From NCBI RefSeq assembly GCF_001422735.1, contig NZ_LMLZ01000022.1:124001-188000 (forward strand): DNA of 64,000 nucleotides, written 5' to 3'. The stretch comes from Acidovorax sp. Leaf78 (GTDB taxonomy: Bacteria > Pseudomonadota > Gammaproteobacteria > Burkholderiales > Burkholderiaceae_C). How positions within the stretch are numbered: the stretch's first letter is position 1; every line of letters begins with the position of its first letter. This document shows, piece after piece, positions 16,150 through 24,827 of this stretch. Under the pieces are notes generated by a model. The model did not search any database. It was not told the DNA's origin and was given only the letters and a program-made list of their open reading frames with translations. Made by a program: the position numbers and the translations under genes.

Positions 16150-17127
16150 ATGTCCTCCCTGCGCCGCCTTTCACCGCCCCTGCACCTGCTGCGGGCGTTT
16201 TCGACCGTCACGCGGTTCGGCGGGGTCTCGCGCGCCGCCGAGGCGCTGCACCTCACGCAGAGCGCGGTGAGCAAGCAGATCAAGGAGCTGGAGGGCTGGG
16301 TGGGCGTGGCGCTGTTCGAGCGCAACCGCAAGCGCCTGTCGCTGACCCCCGCGGGCGAGCGCTACGAGAAAGCCGTGCGCGCGGTGCTGGCGCAGCTGGA
16401 GGCCGCCACGCTGGAGCTGATCACCAGCGATGACGGCGGCGGTGCGCTGCACCTGTCCAGCCTGCCCACGTTCGGGGCCAAGTGGCTCATTCCGCGCCTG
16501 CCGCAGTTCCAGCAGCAGCACCCGCAGGTCACGCTGCACTTCGTGCCCTATGTGCACAGCTACGACTTCGAGCGGCCCGAGCTCGACTGCTCCATCCTGT
16601 TCGGTGAAGGCCACTGGCCCGGCGCGCATGCCCACTACCTGACCGGCAACGACGTCGCGCTGATCGCCCCGCGCACCCGCGTGGCCGACTGGCCGCTCAA
16701 CAGCCCCCGCGACGTGGCGCAGCACACGCTGCTGCGCCACGTGACGGTGCCCGATGCCTGGCTGCGCTGGAGCGAGACGCATCAGGTGGCGGGCCTCATC
16801 GACCCGCTGGCGGGGCCGCAGTTCGACCAGTTCCAGACCATGATCCGCGCGGTGATGGCGGGCATGGGGCTGGCGCTGGTGCCGCGCTGCCTGGTGCAGG
16901 ACGAGATCACCGCCGGGCTGGTGCGCGAGCCCCTGGCCGACGAGCCTTTGCGCGGCGGCTACCTGAGCGACATGGGCTACTGGTTCTGCTACCCCGAAGG
17001 CCGCACGCAGCTGCATGCACTGCAGTGCTTTCTGCAGTGGCTGCTGGTGTGCGCCGAGCCCCTGGGTGCGATACCCGGCGTGCCAGCAGCGCAAAGCGCG
17101 GCGTCAACCCCTCCGCCATCCTCCTGA
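16150..17127 (+). CDS. LysR family transcriptional regulator (GcvA-like)
   Basis: A 325-aa LysR protein. The N-terminal winged helix-turn-helix is clear (HLLRAFSTVTRFGGVSRAAE ... LTQSAVSKQIKELEGW ... RLSLTPAGERY). The effector domain begins LHLSSLPTFGAKWLIPRLP, characteristic of the GcvA/AmpR-like subgroup. It is divergent from Bug gene 2 and likely controls it, and by the shared operator also Bug gene 1. The inducer is probably the carboxylate bound by the Bug proteins (inference). Confidence 0.92.
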   Translation: MSSLRRLSPPLHLLRAFSTVTRFGGVSRAAEALHLTQSAVSKQIKELEGWVGVALFERNRKRLSLTPAGERYEKAVRAVLAQLEAATLELITSDDGGGALHLSSLPTFGAKWLIPRLPQFQQQHPQVTLHFVPYVHSYDFERPELDCSILFGEGHWPGAHAHYLTGNDVALIAPRTRVADWPLNSPRDVAQHTLLRHVTVPDAWLRWSETHQVAGLIDPLAGPQFDQFQTMIRAVMAGMGLALVPRCLVQDEITAGLVREPLADEPLRGGYLSDMGYWFCYPEGRTQLHALQCFLQWLLVCAEPLGAIPGVPAAQSAASTPPPSS

Positions 17128-17150
17128 CCAGGGCAGTCACCCATCCCATC

Positions 17151-17194
17151 GTCAACACTTGTTGACTAACCAACAACCGTCAACTACAGTTGAC
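17151..17194. promoter_or_regulatory. Tandem palindromic operators GTCAAC-N4-GTTGAC
   Basis: Two 16-bp palindromes with identical arms, at 17151-17166 and 17179-17194, centres 28 bp apart. The second ends 2 bp before the ATG of the HTH gene at 17197, covering its ribosome-binding region. Autorepression by that HTH protein is the simplest reading. Confidence 0.7.
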
Positions 17195-17196
17195 GA

Positions 17197-17418
17197 ATGC
17201 CCAGGCCACCCGCACTTCCGTCCCCCGACAACCCCGAAGCCGCTCTGGCCGCCGTGGTGGCCCTGCGCCTGATGGCCGACCGGCTTGAAACCGCTGCGGT
17301 GGCATCAGCCCTGGAGCAAGGCTGGTCGTGGGCCCAGATTGCGCAGGCGCTGGGCGTGAGCAAGCAGGCCGCGCACAAGCGCCTGGCAGGTGTGGTCGGC
17401 CGCCCCCCATCTCCCTGA
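17197..17418 (+). CDS. Small helix-turn-helix protein, probable autoregulator
   Basis: A 73-aa protein. After an Ala-rich helix (AALAAVVALRLMADRLETAA) it has a good helix-turn-helix, WSWAQIAQALGVSKQAAHKR, near residues 43-62, and nothing else. It would bind DNA as a small repressor. Two palindromic sites overlap its own promoter. It is followed after 20 bp by a Clp N-domain protein, a pairing that suggests a two-gene operon. No named family recognised beyond HTH. Confidence 0.75.
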   Translation: MPRPPALPSPDNPEAALAAVVALRLMADRLETAAVASALEQGWSWAQIAQALGVSKQAAHKRLAGVVGRPPSP

Positions 17419-17438
17419 ATCAAGGAGCCGTGACCCCT

Positions 17439-17954
17439 ATGTTTCAACAAATTCGCGACCGTTTTGAGAGCATGCGCACGCTGCGGCAGCTGTGCACCGG
17501 CGCCGAGAACCATGCCCGCACCCAGGGTCAGAGCGCGCCCGGCGCCGAGCACTTCCTGCTGGCGGCGCTCGACCTGCCGGACGGCTCGGCGCGCCGCGCT
17601 TTCGAGCGCGTGGGCGCAGACCCCGCAGCCGTGCCGGGCGCCATCGAGCAGCAGTACCGCGACGCACTGCAAGGCCTGGGGCTGGACGCACCGTTGCCCG
17701 GCGCCACCGCCACCAGCGCAGACAGACCCAGCCTCTACCAGGCCCAGCCCTCAGGCCAGGAGCTGATGCAGGCCCTGGCCCGGTCGCGCAAATCGCAGTC
17801 CGGCCCGCTGCGCGGCGCGCATGTGGTGGCGCTGGTGGCCGACATGCCGCTGGGCGTGGCAGCACGCACACTGCGGGCGCTGCAGCTGGATGCCATGCAA
17901 CTGGGGGTGGCTGCGCGGGCCGAGGCGCAGGTCGCGGGCAGCAAGGCTTCGTAG
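17439..17954 (+). CDS. Clp N-terminal (Clp_N) domain protein without ATPase
   Basis: A 171-aa protein beginning MFQQIRDRFESMRTLRQLCT. It contains the two-repeat pattern of Clp N-domains: AENHARTQGQSAPGAEHFLL, and later SGQELMQALARSRKSQSGPL followed by RGAHVVALVADMP. There is no AAA+ module, Walker motif or protease domain. Free-standing Clp N-domains may act as adaptors or decoys for Clp substrates. The start follows AGGAG closely and fits the preceding HTH gene as an operon. Role unknown. Confidence 0.7.
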   Translation: MFQQIRDRFESMRTLRQLCTGAENHARTQGQSAPGAEHFLLAALDLPDGSARRAFERVGADPAAVPGAIEQQYRDALQGLGLDAPLPGATATSADRPSLYQAQPSGQELMQALARSRKSQSGPLRGAHVVALVADMPLGVAARTLRALQLDAMQLGVAARAEAQVAGSKAS

Positions 17955-18099
17955 CGACGCTGGGAGCTGACACCAGATGGCTGCGCCCCATGGGACGCGG
18001 CTTGCTCGCGGCGCTGAAACATGGGTCCTGTCCCTGTTGCAGGCCTTTGCTGGCCTTTGCTGGCCTCGCTAGTCGTGCTGGCCTCTTCCGCCGGTTGAT

Positions 18100-18645
18100 C
18101 TACTCGCGACGGCCTGCGCCCAACCACTCCGCATCACCACTCGCATAGGCTTCCAGGCCGATGGCCACCACCGTGGCCACGTCGTTGCCCACCTCGGCGC
18201 GGAACTCCGCCTCCGCCTGCGCCACCGCGTCGCGAAAGGCCTGCACCCAGGCCAGCCCGGTAGCGGTAAAGCACACGCGCCGGGCACGGGCGTCCAGCGG
18301 GTCGGCCTGGCGGGTGACCAGGCCCCAGGCCTCGCACTGGTCCACCAGGTTGGCCATGGCCTGCTTGGTCATGCCGGCACGCTGGGCCAGGTCGGTCAGC
18401 CGGTCGCCCGAGAGCGCCAGATGGCGGGTGATGTGCACATGCGCGGCCGTCACCTGGTCGCGTGCCGCCAGGTTGGACAGCGCCAGCGGCACCTCCACAT
18501 TGCGCGCCATGAGTTGCAGCACCCGTGCATCGAAGCGGCGCATCGCATGGCCCAGCAGACGGCCCAGGTGGGTCTGGCGCCAGCCGTCGTCCACACGGGG
18601 CGAGGAGGTGTGCTGCGGGGTGCTGGGCGGGGTACTTTCGGCCAT
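18100..18645 (-). CDS. MarR family transcriptional regulator
   Basis: A 181-aa MarR-type winged-helix regulator: LALSGDRLTDLAQRAGMTKQ is the recognition region, AMANLVDQCEAWGLVTRQAD the second part, and DPLDARARRVCFTATGLAW the wing (D-x-R-x-R-x-x-x-x-T). The first 20 residues are an extra Ser/Pro-rich tail. It faces away from recA. A 15-bp palindrome, GTCAG-N5-CTGAC at 18654-18668, lies 9 bp upstream of its ATG and is a natural candidate for autoregulation. Ligand and other targets unknown. Confidence 0.88.
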   Translation of the reverse strand: MAESTPPSTPQHTSSPRVDDGWRQTHLGRLLGHAMRRFDARVLQLMARNVEVPLALSNLAARDQVTAAHVHITRHLALSGDRLTDLAQRAGMTKQAMANLVDQCEAWGLVTRQADPLDARARRVCFTATGLAWVQAFRDAVAQAEAEFRAEVGNDVATVVAIGLEAYASGDAEWLGAGRRE

Positions 18646-18653
18646 GAGATATT

Positions 18654-18668
18654 GTCAGGCAAACTGAC
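18654..18668. promoter_or_regulatory. Palindrome GTCAG-N5-CTGAC in the MarR/recA divergent promoter
   Basis: Perfect 5-bp arms about the centre GCAAA, next to the MarR start codon. The assignment to the MarR protein is inference from position. Confidence 0.45.
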
Positions 18669-18709
18669 TAAATACCGTTAGGAAATGACCAAACAGGTCG
18701 CATAAACTA

Positions 18710-18725
18710 CTGTTCAAGCATCCAG
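18710..18725. promoter_or_regulatory. LexA-type SOS box upstream of recA
   Basis: CTGTTCAAGCATCCAG fits the CTG-N10-CAG core of LexA sites (one half slightly off the CTGT-N8-ACAG consensus). It lies 62 bp upstream of the recA ATG, as expected for an SOS-controlled recA. LexA itself is not in the window. Confidence 0.6.
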
Positions 18726-18787
18726 CCTGTGGTTAACCGCAGAAAGGATGAAAGCATCCAACCTGTTGTTTTTCCTAGGAGTTTCTC

Positions 18788-19861
<1,074 letters not shown>

Positions 19862-19898
19862 GAGTGAGCGAGTTCAGCCAGAGCGCCACTTATCGATA

Positions 19899-19948
19899 GA
19901 AATAGCCCGCTACCGCTTGATTGACAAGCGGTAGCTGCTATGAATTTG
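19899..19948. repeat. Intergenic palindrome family, copy C (best stem)
   Basis: GCTACCGCTTG at 19909-19919 and CAAGCGGTAGC at 19925-19935 form a perfect 11-bp stem with loop ATTGA, followed by TGCTATGAATTTGATA. It lies between recA and recX, where a hairpin could reduce read-through into recX. Confidence 0.85.
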
Positions 19949-19967
19949 ATACTGACGACCATCCGCC

Positions 19968-20429
19968 ATGGGCTTTGCCACTTTGTCGCTCAAGGGCCGG
20001 GCACTGCGGCTGCTGAGCCAGCGCGAGCACTCCCGCGCTGAACTGCAGCGCAAGCTGGCACCCCATGTGCAGGAGGGCGAGGACCTGACCGCCCTGCTGG
20101 ACGACCTTGAAGCCCGCGATTTCATCAGCGAAACCCGGGTGGTGGAATCGGTGCTCCACCAGCGCGCCAGCCGCCTGGGCGGCAACCGCATTCGCCAGGA
20201 ACTGCAGGCCAAGGGAATCGACCCCGACGCGGTGCAGCAAGCGCTGACCCGGCTGAAGGACACCGAATGGGCCCGCGCGCATGCCGTGTGGCAGCGCAAG
20301 TTCGGGGCCGTGGCCGAAGACCCGCAACAGCGCGCAAAGCAAGTGCGCTTTTTGGTGACGCGCGGGTTCTCCAGCGAAATCACCTGGCGCGTAGTGCGGG
20401 GTGAAGCGCCCGAATCTGAAGAGTCTTAG
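19968..20429 (+). CDS. recX: Regulatory protein RecX
   Basis: A 153-aa RecX, which inhibits RecA filament growth. Family signatures are LSLKGRALRLLSQREHSRAE at the start, LLDDLEARDFISETRVVES, HQRASRLGGNRIRQELQAKG and VRFLVTRGFSSEITWRVV. It consists of three-helix tandem modules and normal length. It directly follows recA, from which it is probably read through past the hairpin at 19909-19935. Confidence 0.95.
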   Translation: MGFATLSLKGRALRLLSQREHSRAELQRKLAPHVQEGEDLTALLDDLEARDFISETRVVESVLHQRASRLGGNRIRQELQAKGIDPDAVQQALTRLKDTEWARAHAVWQRKFGAVAEDPQQRAKQVRFLVTRGFSSEITWRVVRGEAPESEES

Positions 20430-20581
20430 AAAGCGTGCACCTGGCGTGCAGGAGCGGTGTTGCAGACCAGCACCGCAACGTGCCCTGCGCCTTCTGCGGC
20501 CAGGATCTTGCGACTGCGGGCCTCTGCGGAATTCCCTGAATCCCCGCGCGCCCCGGGATCGCCCAAATGGCCTGAACCGGC

Positions 20582-21514
20582 TCAGAGCCCCAGCATCAAC
20601 TTGAGGTTTTGCACCGCAGCACCGCTGGCGCCCTTGCCCAGGTTGTCCAGGCGGGCGATCAGCACGGCGTGGCGGTGCTCTTCATTGGCGAACACCCGCA
20701 GTTCCAGCTTGTTGGTGTCGTTGAGCGCGGTGGCATCGAGCTTGCCGTCCGCGGTGGGCGGCAGCACGCTGACCCACTGCTCGGGCGTGTTGCTTTTGGC
20801 GTAGTGGGCGGCCAGTGCGTCGTGCAGGTCGGCGGCCTTGGGCGCACCCGGCAGCAGGTCGAGGTGCAGGGGCAGCTGCACCAGCATGCCCTGGCGGAAG
20901 TTGCCCACCGACGGCACGAAGATCGGCCGGCGCGTGAGGCCGGTGTAGCGCATGATTTCGGGCAGGTGCTTGTGCTGCAGCGTGAGCGCATAGGTCTCGA
21001 ACAGCGGCGCGGTGCCCGCCTCGTACGCCTCGATCATGGTGCGGCCGCCGCCCGAATAGCCGCTGACCGACGGCAGGGCCAGGGGGAAGTCCTGGGGCAC
21101 CAGGCCGGCGTCGACCAGCGGGCGCAGCAGCGCAATGGCGCCGGTGGCGTAGCAGCCGGGGTTGGACACGCGGTCGGCCGCGGCCACGGCCTCGGGCTGC
21201 CCTGCCGCCAGTTCCGGAAAACCGAACACCCAGCCCGGCGCCGTGCGGTGCGCGGTGCTCGCGTCGATGATCTTGATCGCGCGGCCGGTGCTCTGCGTGA
21301 TGCCGTCGACCATGGCCACCGTCTCGCGGGCGGCGTCGTCGTGCAGGCACAGCACCACCAGGTCCACGCCAGCGATCAGGTCGCGCTTGGCAGCCGGGTC
21401 CTTGCGCAGCTCGGGCGCAATGCTGACCAGCTCGACCTGCGGCATGGCCTGCAGCCGCTCACGGATCTGCAAGCCCGTGGTGCCGGCTTCGCCATCGATA
21501 AAGACTCTGGACAT
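20582..21514 (-). CDS. argC: N-acetyl-gamma-glutamyl-phosphate reductase (type 2)
   Basis: A 310-aa enzyme of arginine synthesis that reduces N-acetylglutamyl-5-phosphate with NADPH to the semialdehyde. It is the short form of Arg[19 protein letters not shown] at the N-terminus is the NADP loop, and the catalytic Cys is at residue 121 in SNPGCYATG. The conserved [10 protein letters not shown] and [14 protein letters not shown] follow. The start at 21514 (MSRVFIDGE) was chosen because the upstream extension is out of family. It converges with recX and is not in an arg operon. Confidence 0.95.
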   Translation of the reverse strand: MSRVFIDGEAGTTGLQIRERLQAMPQVELVSIAPELRKDPAAKRDLIAGVDLVVLCLHDDAARETVAMVDGITQSTGRAIKIIDASTAHRTAPGWVFGFPELAAGQPEAVAAADRVSNPGCYATGAIALLRPLVDAGLVPQDFPLALPSVSGYSGGGRTMIEAYEAGTAPLFETYALTLQHKHLPEIMRYTGLTRRPIFVPSVGNFRQGMLVQLPLHLDLLPGAPKAADLHDALAAHYAKSNTPEQWVSVLPPTADGKLDATALNDTNKLELRVFANEEHRHAVLIARLDNLGKGASGAAVQNLKLMLGL

Positions 21515-21720
21515 GGAGTGACTCCTGCAAGAAAGCAGCCGCTGGGCCGCCGAAGAAAACAAGGGTGGTTGCCCGTGGCGAAGCCATGGGGGCCGTCAGG
21601 TCTGCACAAGGATGGTGCGTCGCAACATGATACAGTCGCCGGTTGCCATGTCCCAAGCCCGCGGCCAGACAACTGTTCATGGTAAACGGGTAACTATCAC
21701 CCTTCCCTGAGAGAGACCTC

Positions 21721-22881
<1,161 letters not shown>

Positions 22882-22896
22882 GCCCGGAGAACACAC

Positions 22897-23793
22897 ATGT
22901 CGATCTACATCAACAAAGACACCAAGGTCATCACCCAGGGCATCACGGGCAAGACCGGCCAGTTCCACACTGAAAAGTGCCAGGAATACGCGAACGGCAA
23001 GAACGCCTTCGTGGCAGGCGTGAACCCCAAGAAGGCCGGCGAGTCGATCTTCAACATCCCGATCTACGCCTCCGTCAAGGAAGCCGCATCGCAGACCGGC
23101 GCCACCGTGTCGGTGATCTACGTGCCCCCAGCAGGCGCTGCTGCCGCCATCTGGGAAGCCGTCGAGGCCGACCTGGACCTGGCGATCTGCATCACCGAAG
23201 GCATCCCGGTGCGCGACATGCTGGAAGTGCGCAACAAGATGAAGGCCAAGGAAGCCGCTGGCGGCAAGCGCACGCTACTGCTGGGCCCCAACTGCCCCGG
23301 CCTGATCACGCCCGACGAAATCAAGATCGGCATCATGCCCGGCCACATCCACCGCAAGGGCCGCATCGGCGTCGTGAGCCGCTCCGGCACGCTGACGTAC
23401 GAAGCCGTCGCCATGCTGACGGAAGTGGGCCTCGGCCAGTCGAGCGCCGTGGGCATTGGTGGCGACCCCATCAACGGCCTTAAGCACATCGACGTGATGA
23501 AGGCCTTCAACGACGACCCGGACACCGATGCCGTCATCATGATCGGCGAAATCGGCGGACCTGACGAAGCCGAAGCCGCCCAGTGGTGCAAGGCCAACAT
23601 GAAGAAGCCTATCGTGGGCTTCATCGCTGGCGTGACCGCCCCTCCCGGCAAGCGCATGGGCCACGCCGGCGCGCTGATCTCCGGTGGTGCCGACACGGCC
23701 GATGCCAAGCTCGCCATCATGGAAGAGTCGGGCTTCATCATCACCCGCAATCCGTCGGAACTGGGCAAGCTGCTCAAGGCCCAGCTCAAGTAA
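22897..23793 (+). CDS. sucD: Succinyl-CoA synthetase alpha subunit
   Basis: A 298-aa alpha subunit binding CoA and carrying the phosphohistidine. The N-terminal Rossmann-type CoA-binding part is [16 protein letters not shown], and the catalytic His near residue 256 is in [27 protein letters not shown] and [12 protein letters not shown] are family marks. It is co-transcribed with sucC. Three hairpins follow its stop before the TerC gene. Confidence 0.98.
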   Translation: MSIYINKDTKVITQGITGKTGQFHTEKCQEYANGKNAFVAGVNPKKAGESIFNIPIYASVKEAASQTGATVSVIYVPPAGAAAAIWEAVEADLDLAICITEGIPVRDMLEVRNKMKAKEAAGGKRTLLLGPNCPGLITPDEIKIGIMPGHIHRKGRIGVVSRSGTLTYEAVAMLTEVGLGQSSAVGIGGDPINGLKHIDVMKAFNDDPDTDAVIMIGEIGGPDEAEAAQWCKANMKKPIVGFIAGVTAPPGKRMGHAGALISGGADTADAKLAIMEESGFIITRNPSELGKLLKAQLK

Positions 23794-23813
23794 GCTGCCT
23801 GCCATACCGCGGC

Positions 23814-23919
23814 ACGGGCATTCGTAAGCACAATTACGGACGCCCGTGACCGCCAGGCCAGATAAACTGGCCGCTCCAATAAAAAGAGAAGCGCTCGGAA
23901 CCCTGGTTCCCGGCGCTTC
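23814..23919. other. Three consecutive RNA hairpins between sucD and TerC
   Basis: Hairpin 1 is 23814-23847 (ACGGGC/GCCCGT with inner CGTAA/TTACG). Hairpin 2 is 23856-23872 (GGCCAG-ATAAA-CTGGCC, perfect). Hairpin 3 is 23888-23919 (GAAGCGC/GCGCTTC with inner GGAACC/GGTTCC). No long U-run follows on the plus strand, but AAAAA precedes hairpin 3, so it could terminate on the minus strand. It may end sucCD or form a structured leader for TerC. Confidence 0.5.
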
Positions 23920-23945
23920 TTGCATTCATAACAGTGGAGTTCAGT

Positions 23946-24635
23946 ATGGAGTTTATGCAAAGTGCCGATTTCTGGATCGGCCTGATGAAGATCGTCTGGA
24001 TCAACATCATTCTTTCTGGCGACAACGCCGTGGTCATCGCCCTGGCGGCCCGCTCGCTTCCCCCGCATCAGCAAAGAAAAGCCGTCTTCTGGGGCTCCGG
24101 CGCCGCCGTGGTGCTGCGGATTTTGCTGACCGTCGTGGCGGCCAAGCTGCTGGAGCTGTCGTTCCTGCAGATCATCGGCGGCTGCCTGCTGCTGTGGATC
24201 GGCTTTCAACTGCTCAGCGACGGTGACGAAGACGAAGGCGAGTCCAAGACCTATGGCAGCCTGATGGCCGCCGTGCGCACCATCCTGATTGCCGATCTGG
24301 TGATGAGCCTCGATAACGTGATCGCCGTGGCGGCAGCCGCCCATGGCAACGTGGTGCTGCTGGTGCTGGGCCTGGCCATCAGCATCCCGCTGGTGATCTT
24401 CGGCAGCACGCTGATGATCAAGCTGATGGAGCGCTTTCCGGTCATCGTGCTGCTGGGTGCCGCACTGATCGGCTGGGTGGGCGGCGAAACCATTGCCAAC
24501 GATGCCGCCCTGCATGGCTACGCGGTGGCACACCCGTCATTGCACTATGTGGCGGCGGCGCTGGGCGCAGCGCTCGTCGTGGGCGCCGGCAAGTTCTGGG
24601 CGTCGCGCTCGCGCCGCGCCAGCGCCGCGTCATAA
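23946..24635 (+). CDS. TerC family integral membrane protein (paralogue 1)
   Basis: A 229-aa, seven-helix membrane protein. The two family motifs with buried acidic residues are visible: IILSGDNAVVIALAARSLP near the start and ADLVMSLDNVIAVAAAAHG in the middle. A cytoplasmic acidic loop (DGDEDEGES) sits between. TerC/Alx/YkoY relatives are linked to manganese export and metal loading of exported proteins. The start at 23946 has GGAG 6 nt upstream; an in-frame GTG at 23934 is less likely. A second TerC is at 40862-41593 in this window. Confidence 0.92.
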   Translation: MEFMQSADFWIGLMKIVWINIILSGDNAVVIALAARSLPPHQQRKAVFWGSGAAVVLRILLTVVAAKLLELSFLQIIGGCLLLWIGFQLLSDGDEDEGESKTYGSLMAAVRTILIADLVMSLDNVIAVAAAAHGNVVLLVLGLAISIPLVIFGSTLMIKLMERFPVIVLLGAALIGWVGGETIANDAALHGYAVAHPSLHYVAAALGAALVVGAGKFWASRSRRASAAS

Positions 24636-24827
24636 CACCCAGCCATTTTCAGCCAGTGACAAAAATGGCAGCAGCGATGCTGCCATGGGCGTGTGGCGCG
24701 ACAAGAACGGCAGGCACACGCCCCGAAGCGCCCGCCCATCGCAACGCCGCGCCCTTTCTGGCGTGGATGGCGTTGGGCGCAGATATTGCTTCGAACCCAC
24801 TTCAAACTCAGAGCGGAACGACAGCAA

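Noticed and set aside
23797..23945. yybP-ykoY manganese riboswitch upstream of TerC
   Set aside because: The conserved internal-loop sequences of that class are not visible; only simple hairpins are seen.
24693..24827. N-terminal extension of the CHASE2 kinase from GTG 24693
   Set aside because: Basic, low-information residues that look like non-coding translation; a GTG at 24828 places the membrane helix near the N-terminus as in relatives. Not certain.
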